A stretch of 56,356 nt of DNA from Phycisphaerae bacterium (GTDB lineage: Bacteria > Planctomycetota > Phycisphaerae > UBA1845), in the NCBI GenBank assembly GCA_013360585.1, contig JABWBH010000026.1:1-56356 (forward strand), given 5' to 3'. Below, piece by piece: positions 17,099 through 27,048 of the stretch. The first letter of the stretch is position 1. Each line of letters starts with the position of its first letter. The notes below the pieces were generated by a model, which had not been told where the DNA came from, made no database searches, and worked only from the letters and a program-made list of their open reading frames with translations. Position numbers and translations under genes: made by a program.

Positions 17099-18205
17099 GT
17101 GAGCGACCGGACATTCGACGTGTTGATTGCCGGCGCCGGACCGGCGGGGCTGGCGGCGGCGCTGCGCCTGGCGTCTTCCGGACGCTCGGTCTGCGTCCTC
17201 GAACGTCGGAAACCGGGGGCCGGATCCGCCGCGGCGTGGCTCAATGCTCGAGCGCAGGGAATCCTGTCTGACATCGGGGTCGCCGCGGGTGCGATCCTGA
17301 AGCACCCGCTGACGACGTTGACGTTTCACAACGCTGATCTTTCCAAATCCGCCTCTCCGGCGCCGAAGGAGCCGCTCGGGTTTCTCGTCGATCGGTCGGC
17401 GCTGACGGCGGCGCTGGCGAAGGAGGCGGAACGGCGCGGCGTCGAGTTGTGCTACGGCTTTGACATGACCGGCGCCGAACTGGGTGAGAAGGCGGTGCGC
17501 CTGGCTGCGGCGGACGGCGCTTCGAGGCTGGGGCGGTTCATGATCATCGCCACCGGGCGCGGAACGCCGTGGCTGGAGCGGTTAAACCTTGGGAAACATG
17601 CGGCGGGGCGGGGGGCGTGGCTGGGCACGGCGACCGGTCCCCGGCCGAAGGAGGAGCCGCCCGGGGTTCACCTCGTGCTCGGGCTGGACCACGCCGGAAG
17701 TTTTGTCATGCTGGTCGCCGCACCGGAGGGGGTCGCGGCGACGATGCACGGGTACGGCGAGAAGGTGGCCGCACGACCGGCGTTCGTGCAGATCTGCCGC
17801 CTTCTCGCTCAGCGCGGGCACGTCCCGCCTTCGCTGCCGGAGGACGCCGCCTCGGCGCCGCTTTCGTACTGCCCGACGGCGATGGCGCTGGATCTTGAGA
17901 CGCACGTCGGGAAGAACGTACTCATCGTTGGCGACGCGGGCGGATTTCAGGCGTCGCTCAGCCACGAGGGTTTATACCCGGCGATGTGGTCGGCGGTGAT
18001 CGCGGCGGACGTCCTGATCGAGGCATCCGGGAGCAAGCATCCGCAGGACGTGCTTCAGACGTTCGAGACAAAGTGGCGCAGCGCGATGGCGGCGTACCTG
18101 GCGCCGCCGAACACCGACACGACCTACCTGCTGCCGATGATCTTCTCCAACGCCGCGATGGCCGAGCGGATGGCGCGGGCGTTCTTCGCGGGCGAAGGCC
18201 TGTGA
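17099..18205 (+). CDS. Geranylgeranyl-reductase-like FAD-dependent oxidoreductase
   Basis: This 368-residue flavoprotein has DVLIAGAGPAGLAAALRLASSG (FAD-binding GxGxxG) at the N-terminus, a middle FMIIATGRG motif, and VLIVGDAGGFQASLSHEGLYPAMWSAVIAADVL, the GDA(A/G)G plus SxEGI/L region of the geranylgeranyl reductase family. Such enzymes reduce isoprenoid chains or act as lipid hydroxylases or epoxidases. GTG 17099 lies four bases after mlaD, so it belongs to the lipid-transport operon and may act on the lipid carried. That link is inference. Confidence 0.78.
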   Translation: MSDRTFDVLIAGAGPAGLAAALRLASSGRSVCVLERRKPGAGSAAAWLNARAQGILSDIGVAAGAILKHPLTTLTFHNADLSKSASPAPKEPLGFLVDRSALTAALAKEAERRGVELCYGFDMTGAELGEKAVRLAAADGASRLGRFMIIATGRGTPWLERLNLGKHAAGRGAWLGTATGPRPKEEPPGVHLVLGLDHAGSFVMLVAAPEGVAATMHGYGEKVAARPAFVQICRLLAQRGHVPPSLPEDAASAPLSYCPTAMALDLETHVGKNVLIVGDAGGFQASLSHEGLYPAMWSAVIAADVLIEASGSKHPQDVLQTFETKWRSAMAAYLAPPNTDTTYLLPMIFSNAAMAERMARAFFAGEGL

Positions 18206-18336
18206 CCTTTCCGCCCAGCCTGCCGGGACGCCAGCGTTGCACCCTGTGCGCGCCGCACGAAGCGGTCGGCAAGAGCAAGCCGCCCCCGTCAGGCGGGGAC
18301 ACCTCAAAGCACGCCGGATGAAAGGAAGACGGCGCG

Positions 18337-18900
18337 TCAGCCGACGCCCAGGTCCGCCGTGGTGAACAAGGAGGCGAACTCGAATCCGGCGGATTCGATG
18401 TTCTGTCGGGCGCCCTCGAGGCGGTCGATCACGGCGACGATCCGCTCGACCTTCGCCCCAACGCCGGCGATCACCTTCGCCGCTTCAAGCACCTGCCCGC
18501 CCGTCGTGGCGATGTCCTCGACCAGCAGGACACGGTCGCCCTCGACAAGCCGACCCTCGAACATCTTCCCGGTTCCGTATTCCTTCTTCGCGTTGCGGAT
18601 GATGACAAAGGGTTTCCCGGACGCCATCGCCGCCGCCGCCGCCAGCGCCACGCCCCCCAACTCCGCCCCCGCGATCCGCGTCGTCTCCGACCCGACCTGC
18701 CGCGCAAACAACTCGCCGAGCGCCCGGAGAATGTCCGGCTGCGTCTCGAAAAGATATTTGTCGAGGTAATACTTCGACTTGCGCCCGGAGCGCAGGGTGA
18801 AGTCGCCTTCGAGGTAAGCGGCCTGCTTGATGCGGGCGGCGAGTTCGCTTCGCGTCATGTGCTTCGTCTCCACTTCAGGCACGATGGCGTCATCGGTCAT
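18337..18900 (-). CDS. pyrE: Orotate phosphoribosyltransferase
   Basis: This enzyme of about 187 residues forms orotidine 5'-phosphate from orotate and PRPP in UMP synthesis. Visible are FTLRSGRKSKYYLDKY, AGAELGGVALAAA, KPFVIIRNAKKEYGTGKMFEG (catalytic lysines) and the PRPP-binding motif VLLVEDIATTGGQ. The frame opens at 18951, inside purB, but ATG 18900 leaves a 32-base gap and a normal N-terminus. It follows purB, so purine and pyrimidine biosynthesis genes are probably co-transcribed. Confidence 0.93.
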   Translation of the reverse strand: MTDDAIVPEVETKHMTRSELAARIKQAAYLEGDFTLRSGRKSKYYLDKYLFETQPDILRALGELFARQVGSETTRIAGAELGGVALAAAAAMASGKPFVIIRNAKKEYGTGKMFEGRLVEGDRVLLVEDIATTGGQVLEAAKVIAGVGAKVERIVAVIDRLEGARQNIESAGFEFASLFTTADLGVG

Positions 18901-18932
18901 TCGTCGTTGCTTACGCCGGTCCTCAGCCGGGG

Positions 18933-20363
18933 TCACACGTCCAGCTCGCACGCCCAGTTCAGATCGGAGGTGTATCTGCGCCGTACCGGCTCAATGAACG
19001 CCGTGAGAAACTCGTCCACCTGCTGCGGCGCGCGGCCGACGTATCTTGCGGCGTCCAACGTCGCGTCGAGATTGACGCGGGCGAAGGCGGCGTCGGCGCG
19101 CAGGCGATCGATCAGATCATTGTTCTCCCCCTCCACCTTGACCCGCCGCCCGGCCTCCTGTGCGTGGATGCGGATGCGTTCATGCAGCATCTGACGATCT
19201 CCGCCCGCCTGGACGCCGGCCATCAGAATCTCCTCCGCCGCCATGAAAGGCAGCTCCGCCCGCAGCCGCGCGGCGATCACCTTCGGGTAGACGACCAACC
19301 CGCGCGACACGTTCGTCACAATCCGCAACATCCCGTCTGTCGCCAGAAACGCTTCGGGGACGGTCAGCCGCTTGTTGGACGAGTCGTCCAGCGAACGCTC
19401 GAGCCACTGCTCCGCCGCGGTCTGAAGCGCTGACTGCGCGAGGCTGATGACGAAACGGGCGAGTCCCGTCGCCCGCTCGCAGCGCATCGGGTTGCGCTTG
19501 TAAGGCATCGCGCTGCTTCCGATCTGCGACGCCTCAAAAGGCTCCTCGATCTCCTTGAGGTTCGCCAGCAGGCGGACGTCGTTGGCGAACTTGTGAACGC
19601 TCGCGGCGACGCCCGCCAGCGAGCCGATGACCTCGGCGTCCACCTTCCGCGAGTACGTCTGACCGGTGACCGGTTCGACCTGGTCGAACCGGAAGGCGTC
19701 GGCGACGGCGCGATCGAGCGCCAGCACCTTCTCGTGATCGCCCTGAAAAAGGGTCAGGAAGCTTGCCTGCGTACCGGTCGTGCCCTTGACGCCGCGGAAG
19801 CGCAGGGAGGCGATCCGGTGTTCGATTTCGCAAAGGTCGCGGACGAAATCCCACGCCCACGTCGCCGCCCGTTTCCCGACCGTCGTGACCTGCGCCGGCT
19901 GAAAGTGCGTGTACCCGAGCGCGGGAAGATCCCGATGCTGTGCAGCGAATGCGCCGAGGGCGTCCACCACGTTCGCCAGCCACCCGGCGAGACGGCGCAG
20001 ACCGTCGCGCATCAGGACCAGGTCGGCGTTGTCGACGACGTAGGCGCTGGTCGCGCCGAGGTGAAGGATGCCGCGGGCGTTCGGCGCCAGGTCGCCCCAC
20101 GCCTGGATGTGCGCCATCACGTCGTGACGCACGCGAGCCTCGTAGCGGGCGGCGGCGGCAAAGTCGATCCGATCGATCGTCCGCTCCAGCTCAGCGATCT
20201 GCTCCGCCGAGATGTCCAGCCCGAGACGCCGCTCCTCCTTCGCCAGCGCCAGCCACAGCTTTCGCCACGTCAGGATGCGCGTGCGCGCTCCGAACAACTC
20301 CGCCATCTCCCGCGAAGCGTTCCGCGCCACCAGCGGTGATTCGTAGACCGAGCGCTCAGACAT
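18933..20363 (-). CDS. purB: Adenylosuccinate lyase
   Basis: This 476-residue fumarase/aspartase-superfamily enzyme acts twice in purine synthesis, releasing fumarate from SAICAR and adenylosuccinate. The family signature is present as [15 protein letters not shown], with the upstream [18 protein letters not shown] His region and [11 protein letters not shown] 20363 ([17 protein letters not shown]) is a standard PurB N-terminus; the further upstream start at 20420 adds an unlike extension. Slightly long for bacterial PurB, closer to the animal-type length class. Confidence 0.93.
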   Translation of the reverse strand: MSERSVYESPLVARNASREMAELFGARTRILTWRKLWLALAKEERRLGLDISAEQIAELERTIDRIDFAAAARYEARVRHDVMAHIQAWGDLAPNARGILHLGATSAYVVDNADLVLMRDGLRRLAGWLANVVDALGAFAAQHRDLPALGYTHFQPAQVTTVGKRAATWAWDFVRDLCEIEHRIASLRFRGVKGTTGTQASFLTLFQGDHEKVLALDRAVADAFRFDQVEPVTGQTYSRKVDAEVIGSLAGVAASVHKFANDVRLLANLKEIEEPFEASQIGSSAMPYKRNPMRCERATGLARFVISLAQSALQTAAEQWLERSLDDSSNKRLTVPEAFLATDGMLRIVTNVSRGLVVYPKVIAARLRAELPFMAAEEILMAGVQAGGDRQMLHERIRIHAQEAGRRVKVEGENNDLIDRLRADAAFARVNLDATLDAARYVGRAPQQVDEFLTAFIEPVRRRYTSDLNWACELDV

Positions 20364-20595
20364 CAACGCCGTGATTCTCCTGGCGGAAGAATATCGCGGC
20401 GCGCAGCGAGGCGGTAGCACCCGATCTGCGGCACCTGCGGTCGGGACGAGGGTCCGCGCCGACTCCCTCCGCCCTGCGTCGCACCCGCCGGCGCTGCGAC
20501 TCCCCGACTCAGACTCCGCCTCAAGACCTGCGGCGCAAATCGGCGAAAGAACGCTTCCTTCACGGATGCGGCTCGGTCATATACCGCCGTCGCCG
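20364..20595. other. Intergenic region, no gene seen
   Basis: These 232 bases lie between two minus-strand genes. They hold several short GC-rich partial inverted repeats (for example CCCGA...TCGGG around 20419-20444) but no supported ORF, terminator or tRNA. Confidence 0.5.
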
Positions 20596-21798
20596 TCAGC
20601 CGCCTTTCTTCAGCTCCGCGACCAGGCGGTTGCCGGACTGCTCCTTGATCTCGATCGCCATCCCGGGCATCGCGAGATCGGACAGCGCGTCCCCAAGCAT
20701 GTTGAGATCGAAAGACCAGTAAATCTCGATCGTAGCCACTTCGTTGACCAGTTCGCGGAGCTTGACGCCCTCCGCCCCCTGCTGGACGCCACGGAGCTTG
20801 AGCAACTCGGGGGTCAGCACGTTGCGGAAGTCGTTGCGCGTGCAGTTCGACAGGCGCAGCTCGAAGATGTTGTACGAGGTCGCCCGCTTGCGCCACTTCT
20901 CCGCCACGTCCATCAGAACCCGGGGGGCGACTTCGGCGGCGAGTTTCGCGAAGGCGTCATCGCCGCAGGCCGCCGACGACGTCAGGTACGGCTTCTCGGG
21001 ACGGTAGGAATCCGAGTGCAGGAGTTTCGCCGAGTCGGCCTGCACGACGCGGACGTTGAGCACGATGTCCCAGCGGTAGACGGTCCGGCCGCCGACGTTG
21101 GTCGCGCCTCCGGGCGTCGCCTCGGCGTTGCCGAAGACGAGGACATCGGCGGAGAACTTCGCCGCCACGGCCGCGAGGGTGTTCACGTCGTTGCCCAGCG
21201 CCGCCAGCTCGACATCGCGGTCCTTCACGTCCTGCGAGACGTTCTTGTCCACCAACTCGACGTCCTTGCTCAGGAAAAAGGCCTCGAGCTTGGACTGGCA
21301 GATCCCGTTGTATTTCGGATCCTTCAGGTCGCTGGTGTCGTTGTCCTCAGTGATGACGATCATGCATCGGGGGTTGCCCACGTCCTCCTTGAGCTGCGCG
21401 AAGTGCGCCCAGGCGTCCTCGAACTTCGCCGTCGAGACGGTCGCGAGAATCTCGACGTGCGTGATGTCGCCGTCCTTCCACTCCTTGGTCGGTTTGTACT
21501 CGACGATGTAGCCGGTCACGTCGGCGAGGATGCGATCCTTGATAAGCTGGAAGTCGGCGACTTCGGACTGCGCGTTGATGAACACGCCGCAGGCCTGCTC
21601 GACGGCTTTGCGCTTCGCGTCCTTCAACGCCTCGTCCGACGCCTTGACGTCGGTTCCGGCGGCCTTGCCGACGGCGGTGACGCGCGTGAGCTGGGCGTGG
21701 GCGGGGTTGATCCCCAGGTGTAGCGCCAGAATTGCCGCGGCGACGGGTGCGCAGCGACGCGGGAAGCGACCGGACCGAATCTGATTATGTTCTTTCAT
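20596..21798 (-). CDS. Secreted FlgT/LPP20-like protein of unknown function
   Basis: This 400-residue exported protein has a signal peptide with a likely cleavage after NPAHA. Residues about 36-110 (VTAVGKAAG...ALKDAKRKAVEQACGVFINAQ...ILADVTGYIVEYK) resemble the FlgT N-terminal/LPP20 fold. The middle part (MIVITEDN ... AAKFSADVLVFGNAEATPGG) resembles the CsgG/TolB-like nucleotide-free domain of FlgT. The C-terminal 120 residues are unassigned. No flagellar genes are nearby, so a general envelope role is more likely than a flagellar one. Confidence 0.55.
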   Translation of the reverse strand: MKEHNQIRSGRFPRRCAPVAAAILALHLGINPAHAQLTRVTAVGKAAGTDVKASDEALKDAKRKAVEQACGVFINAQSEVADFQLIKDRILADVTGYIVEYKPTKEWKDGDITHVEILATVSTAKFEDAWAHFAQLKEDVGNPRCMIVITEDNDTSDLKDPKYNGICQSKLEAFFLSKDVELVDKNVSQDVKDRDVELAALGNDVNTLAAVAAKFSADVLVFGNAEATPGGATNVGGRTVYRWDIVLNVRVVQADSAKLLHSDSYRPEKPYLTSSAACGDDAFAKLAAEVAPRVLMDVAEKWRKRATSYNIFELRLSNCTRNDFRNVLTPELLKLRGVQQGAEGVKLRELVNEVATIEIYWSFDLNMLGDALSDLAMPGMAIEIKEQSGNRLVAELKKGG

Positions 21799-22292
21799 GA
21801 TTGAGTGACTCCGAACCTGGTTGTCTTGATAAGGTGTCGCGGATCGTATGACGTTTCAATCGGGCATAACGCACCTTTGCGGTGACGCCTGCCGATTATC
21901 GGCCGACGGCGACCTTCTGTCGCGTCGGTCTCCGTTGTCCAACGCCCCAACATTCAAGTCGCTGGTGTACCTTCCGCCCGAACTTGCGGAAAGCCCTTGC
22001 ATTAGACGATCGAAGTCACTATGAAGTTGGCGCACCTGCACAAATCAGGGTGGTGTCAGGCGGATTTCGGCTCACTCAGTCGGACCGGCGGATGACCCGG
22101 AGGGGTGAAGGGGCGTAAAGCGGTCGTTCAGCGGTGTCGGTGGGTGCTGTGCGGTCAAAGCGCTTTCCGTAACCTTATAACAAACAAAACGTTGTGAGGC
22201 CTTGCGTCGGCACGGGCAAATTCCGTCCACCTGGGCCCTGGGGTGCCGTTCCCGCGATGCGGGGCAGGGCGGATCTTAAGGAGTTCGAAATC
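21799..22292 (+). promoter_or_regulatory. Divergent intergenic region with palindrome and candidate promoter of the pyrophosphatase gene
   Basis: This 494-base region separates the divergent FlgT-like and pyrophosphatase genes and has no convincing ORF. A perfect palindrome AAAGCGCTTT lies at 22157-22166, and a -10-like TATAAC lies at 22176-22181 with an A-rich initiation region after it. The palindrome sits where a -35 or operator would be. The Shine-Dalgarno AAGGAG is at 22278-22283. Confidence 0.4.
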
Positions 22293-25001
22293 TTGAACGC
22301 AAATCACGGATCGAAGTGGGTTTGGTTGCTTGCGGCGCTCGGGTGCCTGGCGGGCAGTCCCGGGCTGGTATTCGGGCAGGAGGGGGCGCCTGTGGGAGAC
22401 GCGGCGGCTGCGGCTGCCGCAACGCCGGCGTCGGACCTGGAGCGTCCGGGTATTCCCGCGCTGTGTTACACCACGCCGATCTGCGGCGCCATCGCGCTGT
22501 GGATGGCGTGGAAGTTTTATCATGAGGTGAAGGCGTCCGACGAAGGCGATCCGCTGATGATCAAGATCGCCGGGTACGTCCGAGACGGCGCGCGGGCTTA
22601 CCTTTTCAGGCAATACAAGGTTGTCGCGGTCGTCTTCGTTGTCTTGTCATTGATTCTCACCTGGATGGCGTTCGGGCTGCACGTCCAGCACGGTATCGTC
22701 CCCTTTGCGTTCTTGACCGGCGGGTTCTTCAGTTGCCTTTGCGGCTGGCTGGGCATGAGCACGGCGACGATCGCCGCGCACCGGACGGCGGCCGGGGCGC
22801 GCGAGGGGTTGAACCGCGGGTTGCACGTGGCGTTTCGCGCCGGCGCGGTGATGGGCCTCGTGGTCGTCGGCTTCGCGCTCATCGACATCACGTTCTGGTT
22901 TGCCGCCCTTTACGCTTTTTCCGACATGTCTCTGAACGACATCACCGTTGTCATGTTGACGTTCGGGATGGGAGCGAGCACGCAGGCGCTCTTCGCCCGC
23001 GTGGGCGGCGGGATTTACACGAAGGCGGCGGACGTCGGGGCGGACCTCGTCGGCAAGGTTGAGGCCGGCATTCCCGAGGATGACGCCCGCAACCCGGCGA
23101 CGATCGCGGACAACGTCGGCGACAACGTCGGCGACGTGGCGGGGATGGGCGCGGACCTTTACGAGTCGTACGCGGGGTCGATCCTGGCGACGGCGGCGCT
23201 GGGCGTCGCGGCGGCGGCGGCGCTGCATCACGACAACTGGACGAGCGACGCGATCCGCCTGCTGACGGTTCCGATGATCGTCGCGGGCGCGGGCATTCTG
23301 GCGAGCATCTGGGCGGGCATCAAGATCGTGCAGACGCGCGAAGGGGCGACGATGTCCGAGCTGATGGGGTCGCTCAACAAAGGGCTGCTGGCGTCCAGCG
23401 GCGTCATCCTTGCGGCGACGTTCATCATCTGCCGGATCATGCTCGGCGGCATCGAGGGGGTGAGCTGGGCGGGCATCGCTTCGGCGGTGGTCGTCGGGCT
23501 GGTCGCGGGGTACCTGATCGGCAAGGCCACCGAGTATTATACGAGCTACGATTTCAAGCCGACGCGTGACATCTCCGAGCAGGGGCAGACGGGTCCGGCG
23601 ACGGTGATCATCGCGGGCGTCGCGGAAGGCATGAAGAGCACGTGGGCGTCGCTGACGATCATCATCATCGGCATCATCCTGTCGTTCGTGCTGGCGGGCG
23701 GCGGAGACGAGTTCATGCTCGGGTTGTACGGCATCGGCCTGGCGGCGGTGGGCATGCTCTCGACGCTGGGCTTCACGCTGGCGACCGACGCTTACGGGCC
23801 GATCGCGGACAACGCCGGCGGCAACGCGGAAATGACGCATCAGAAGCCGGAGGTCCGTCAGCGGACGGACGCCCTGGACTCGCTGGGCAACACGACGGCG
23901 GCGACGGGCAAGGGCTTCGCGATCGGGTCGGCGGCGCTGACGGCGCTGGCGTTGCTGGCGGCGTACGTCGAGGAGGTGCGCATCGGGCAGATCCGCGAGG
24001 CGCGATCGTACATCACCACCGTCGTGGCGGACTCGGGCAAGACGCCGACGGCCGGCGTGGGCGAACTGTACTACATCGGCAACGGCAAATTCGGCGAGAA
24101 GACGAAGGCCGGCACGGGCGAAAGCGCGTTCGACGGATACATGCTCCTGACGGACCTCGATGAAGTCACCGACGGTCTGGAGAAGAAGCACGCCGAGGCC
24201 GGGGCGTCGGGTTTCAAGCTCGGCCCGCTGGGCGCCGCTGACGAGTCGAAGGTGCGGACGATGATGTTCGAAGGTCATGAGGTGGCGGTCGTTTCCGCAC
24301 GCCAGGCGTCGCTCCAGCAATACATGGACTTCTACGACGTGACGCTGATGAACCCGAAGGTGTTATGCGGGATGTTCGGCGGCGTGCTGCTGGTGTTCCT
24401 GTTCTGCGCGTTAACGATGAAGGCGGTGGGCCGCGCGGCGTACCGGATGATGCTGGAGTGCCGCAACCAGTTCCAGGCGATCCGCAACTACCTGAAGGAA
24501 ACGAAGGGCATGTCTGATCAGCAGGCCGCCAACCCGGACAACTGGCCAGCTGAGCAGATCGAGTACAAGGGATCGAAGCTCCCGGACTACGCGAACTGCG
24601 TTCACATCTCCACCGTCGGCGCTCAAAAGGAGATGATCTTCCCGGCGCTGCTGGCGATCATCGTCCCGGTGGTCGTCGGGCTTTTCTTCGGCGTGGCGGG
24701 CGTGATGGGCCTGCTCGCCGGCGGGTTGACCAGCGGGTTCGCGGTGGCGATTTTCATGGCCAACGCGGGCGGGGCGTGGGATAACGCGAAGAAGTACGTC
24801 GAAAAGGGCAACTACGGCGGCAAGCGCAGTGACACGCACAAGGCGACGGTCGTCGGCGACACGGTCGGCGATCCGTTCAAGGACACTTCGGGGCCAAGCC
24901 TGAACATCCTCATCAAGCTGATGAGCATGGTGAGCGTCGTGTTCGCCGGTCTGGTGGTGAAGTACTCGCCGCAGATCAGCCAGATGCTGGGGCTGGGCTG
25001 A
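22293..25001 (+). CDS. hppA: Membrane-bound ion-translocating pyrophosphatase, enlarged
   Basis: This protein of about 902 residues couples PPi hydrolysis to H+ or Na+ pumping. Core motifs include [51 protein letters not shown] and the C-terminal [43 protein letters not shown] has Ala where K+-independent enzymes have Lys, which implies the K+-dependent class. Typical members have about 660-760 residues. The surplus is an N-terminal signal-like segment plus an Ala-rich linker, and an insertion of about 115 residues between two helices (about 560-678). TTG 22293 is chosen for its AAGGAG nine bases upstream and the signal peptide that follows. Ion specificity cannot be read by eye. Confidence 0.93.
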   Translation: MNANHGSKWVWLLAALGCLAGSPGLVFGQEGAPVGDAAAAAAATPASDLERPGIPALCYTTPICGAIALWMAWKFYHEVKASDEGDPLMIKIAGYVRDGARAYLFRQYKVVAVVFVVLSLILTWMAFGLHVQHGIVPFAFLTGGFFSCLCGWLGMSTATIAAHRTAAGAREGLNRGLHVAFRAGAVMGLVVVGFALIDITFWFAALYAFSDMSLNDITVVMLTFGMGASTQALFARVGGGIYTKAADVGADLVGKVEAGIPEDDARNPATIADNVGDNVGDVAGMGADLYESYAGSILATAALGVAAAAALHHDNWTSDAIRLLTVPMIVAGAGILASIWAGIKIVQTREGATMSELMGSLNKGLLASSGVILAATFIICRIMLGGIEGVSWAGIASAVVVGLVAGYLIGKATEYYTSYDFKPTRDISEQGQTGPATVIIAGVAEGMKSTWASLTIIIIGIILSFVLAGGGDEFMLGLYGIGLAAVGMLSTLGFTLATDAYGPIADNAGGNAEMTHQKPEVRQRTDALDSLGNTTAATGKGFAIGSAALTALALLAAYVEEVRIGQIREARSYITTVVADSGKTPTAGVGELYYIGNGKFGEKTKAGTGESAFDGYMLLTDLDEVTDGLEKKHAEAGASGFKLGPLGAADESKVRTMMFEGHEVAVVSARQASLQQYMDFYDVTLMNPKVLCGMFGGVLLVFLFCALTMKAVGRAAYRMMLECRNQFQAIRNYLKETKGMSDQQAANPDNWPAEQIEYKGSKLPDYANCVHISTVGAQKEMIFPALLAIIVPVVVGLFFGVAGVMGLLAGGLTSGFAVAIFMANAGGAWDNAKKYVEKGNYGGKRSDTHKATVVGDTVGDPFKDTSGPSLNILIKLMSMVSVVFAGLVVKYSPQISQMLGLG

Positions 25002-25065
25002 TCCGCCTCCCGGCGACGAAGTCCAGCGACGGTTCAAGATCAGAGTTGTGGTCCTTCGGGCTTGC

Positions 25066-25087
25066 CGGTCCGACGGACCGTTTTCTT
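25066..25087 (+). terminator. Rho-independent terminator after the pyrophosphatase gene
   Basis: A perfect 6-bp stem CGGTCC/GGACCG with a GAC loop (25066-25080) is followed directly by TTTTCTT. It lies 65 bases after the stop codon. Confidence 0.75.
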
Positions 25088-25272
25088 GCGCCTTCGCGTG
25101 ACGGAAGACGGTCGCTGCAAAGAGGAGCGCCGCGCGGGTCACGGTCGGGAACCGGGGGGTTTGGCGGCGGGGACGCTCCGGGTCGCCGGTGGAGCTGCTC
25201 CCCGCCGCCAGCTTCCGTCAGCGTCGGGCATTCACCGCTTAAGTTCAATCCAGCGCCGTCGCACTTTCTGAG

Positions 25273-25298
25273 TTCAGTGCCGACGGGTTTGCACTGAA
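25273..25298. promoter_or_regulatory. Inverted repeat upstream of the gene at 25404
   Basis: TTCAGTGC (25273-25280) and GCACTGAA (25291-25298) form a perfect 8-bp inverted repeat with a 10-base spacer, the geometry of a dimeric regulator operator. A TTGACA lies 14 bases downstream (25312-25317). The rest of the 25088-25403 gap shows no gene. Confidence 0.4.
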
Positions 25299-25403
25299 TG
25301 ACGGAATCGCGTTGACACGCCGCAGGGGGTTAACACAGGCTCCCGCGGATCGACATACGTTTCGCCGGTGCGACACCGATGTAATCTGGGTGAAACCGAA
25401 GTC

Positions 25404-27005
25404 ATGCAAGGTCATTCCAGGCCAACGTTGAGCGAGCCGGGAACACCGGTTCAAAGTGCGCCTTTACCGGCTGCCGAGGCCGACATGAAGGGGTGGGACG
25501 CACGGCGACGGCGCATCTGGCGGCGGGCGTGGGCGGGCGTCGGGTTGGTGACGGCGCTGCTGCTGAGTGTGCGAATCTGGTGGGGGGCGGTGGCGCACGA
25601 GCGTTTGACTCGCGCCGTCGAGGCGTACCGAGCCGTCGGGGAACCGGTCTTTATTGAGGATTTTCTGCCTCCGACGGGAGTCCCCGACGACCGGAACGCA
25701 GCGAAGGCTTATGAGAAAGCCGCGGGCATGATCGTCGTCCCGGATGCGATGCAGGTCGTCGGGACGCACTTTTTCGATGATTTTCGCTGGGCCCGGGCGT
25801 ACCCTGACGACGCTCGGCTCGTCGTCGAGGCCAACGCGGGCATGTTGGCTGAGTTGCACCGGGCGTCGGCGCTTGTGGAGTGCGACTGGGGCGTGCGGAT
25901 CGTCAGCCCGATCGTGAACACGATCCTGCCGACGATTTCGTGGACGCGACATCTGAGCCGTTCCGCTGCGCCGATTGCGGTCTCGCAGCACGTGATCGGC
26001 GATGACGAAGGCATGATGCGGACGCTGTCGGACCTGCACATGGCGCACCGTCGGCTGGGGGAAGGCCGGACGACGTTCGCAGCGACAATGCTTGCCGCGC
26101 AGGCCTGTGAAGGGCTGCGCTGCTCGGCGATCGAGTTCGCTGCGCCGCGTCTTCAGATCGAGCGCCTCGGAACAGGCGGCGAAACCGGGGATGCGGTCGC
26201 TGACGCCGCCGTCACCGTCCGTCCTGCAAAGCGGGAGCAGATCCGTGACGAGGTCGCCCGTCTGCTGGAGGAAGACTGGATCAGGCAAGCGTGGGGCCAC
26301 GCGATGAACACGGAGCGTGCCTCGCTTTACGATTTCGCGGTCAACTTCGGAAACCCGACGTTCATGGCGGGGATGGGGATTGTCGCGCCGCTTTCCGGCC
26401 GGCCCGTCCGGTGGCTCATCGGGCCGTCCTTCGACCTTGACGCCGCAAGAGGCATGGCGCGGTTCACGCGTGTCCGGGATGCGGGTCGCGCTGCGTCGTA
26501 CCGTCAGGCGACGGTAGAGGTAGGCATCGATCCGCTGCAAGCCGAGTCGCTCGATAAGCCCGGAACGCAGATCGAGCGCGCCGCGCGACTCGTCTCGCTG
26601 ACGTTGATGTGGGGAGTGGAACGCACCCTGAACGGCGAGTTTCGCCTGAAGGCTCAGCGCCGGATGGCGGCGGCGGCGCTGGCCATCCGGATGTACGAGG
26701 TGGATCACGGGCGGCGTCCGGCGTCGCTGGACGAACTGGTTCCGGAATACCTTCCGGGAGTTCCTGAAGATCCTTTTGCGGATCGTGGAGCGCCGATCCG
26801 TTACACCCCGGACGCCGACCCGCCGGTGCTTTACAGCGTCGGCCCGGACGGCACGGACGACGGAGGGCATCTGCGCCGGCTCGAGAACGGCGCGCCCGAC
26901 GACTCGGCCAGCGACATTCTTTTCTACCTTGACGGCGATCGCCCGCGCGACCCGCTGGACCTGTCGAAGGGGTTGAAAACGAGCGCCACCTCCACATCGC
27001 CCTGA
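25404..27005 (+). CDS. Planctomycete-type membrane-anchored protein of unknown function
   Basis: This protein of about 533 residues has one N-terminal membrane helix (WAGVGLVTALLLSVRIWW) and a long extracytoplasmic region. The final segment (AAALAIRMYEVDHGRRPASLDELVPEYLPGVPEDPFADRGAPIRY ... YSVGPDGTDDGG) is the C-terminal module common to type II secretion pseudopilin G-like proteins, where it follows the pilin helix. Here it ends a large unrelated domain. I do not recognise the central region. Start is uncertain among GTG 25368, ATG 25404 and ATG 25485. Confidence 0.6.
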   Translation: MQGHSRPTLSEPGTPVQSAPLPAAEADMKGWDARRRRIWRRAWAGVGLVTALLLSVRIWWGAVAHERLTRAVEAYRAVGEPVFIEDFLPPTGVPDDRNAAKAYEKAAGMIVVPDAMQVVGTHFFDDFRWARAYPDDARLVVEANAGMLAELHRASALVECDWGVRIVSPIVNTILPTISWTRHLSRSAAPIAVSQHVIGDDEGMMRTLSDLHMAHRRLGEGRTTFAATMLAAQACEGLRCSAIEFAAPRLQIERLGTGGETGDAVADAAVTVRPAKREQIRDEVARLLEEDWIRQAWGHAMNTERASLYDFAVNFGNPTFMAGMGIVAPLSGRPVRWLIGPSFDLDAARGMARFTRVRDAGRAASYRQATVEVGIDPLQAESLDKPGTQIERAARLVSLTLMWGVERTLNGEFRLKAQRRMAAAALAIRMYEVDHGRRPASLDELVPEYLPGVPEDPFADRGAPIRYTPDADPPVLYSVGPDGTDDGGHLRRLENGAPDDSASDILFYLDGDRPRDPLDLSKGLKTSATSTSP

Positions 27006-27048
27006 TCCAGGCCCGCCTCAGACGTTCCCCCCCCTCCCCCGCCGCACC

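Noticed and set aside
18284-18298. Hairpin CCCCG-TCAGG-CGGGG between convergent genes
   Set aside because: No T-run on either strand; too short to call a terminator.
21882-22118. 78-codon frame in the intergenic region before the pyrophosphatase gene
   Set aside because: No ribosome site or recognisable pattern; the composition resembles noncoding DNA.
22647-24320. Antisense frame of 557 codons
   Set aside because: Opposite the pyrophosphatase gene, with Arg-rich low-complexity composition.
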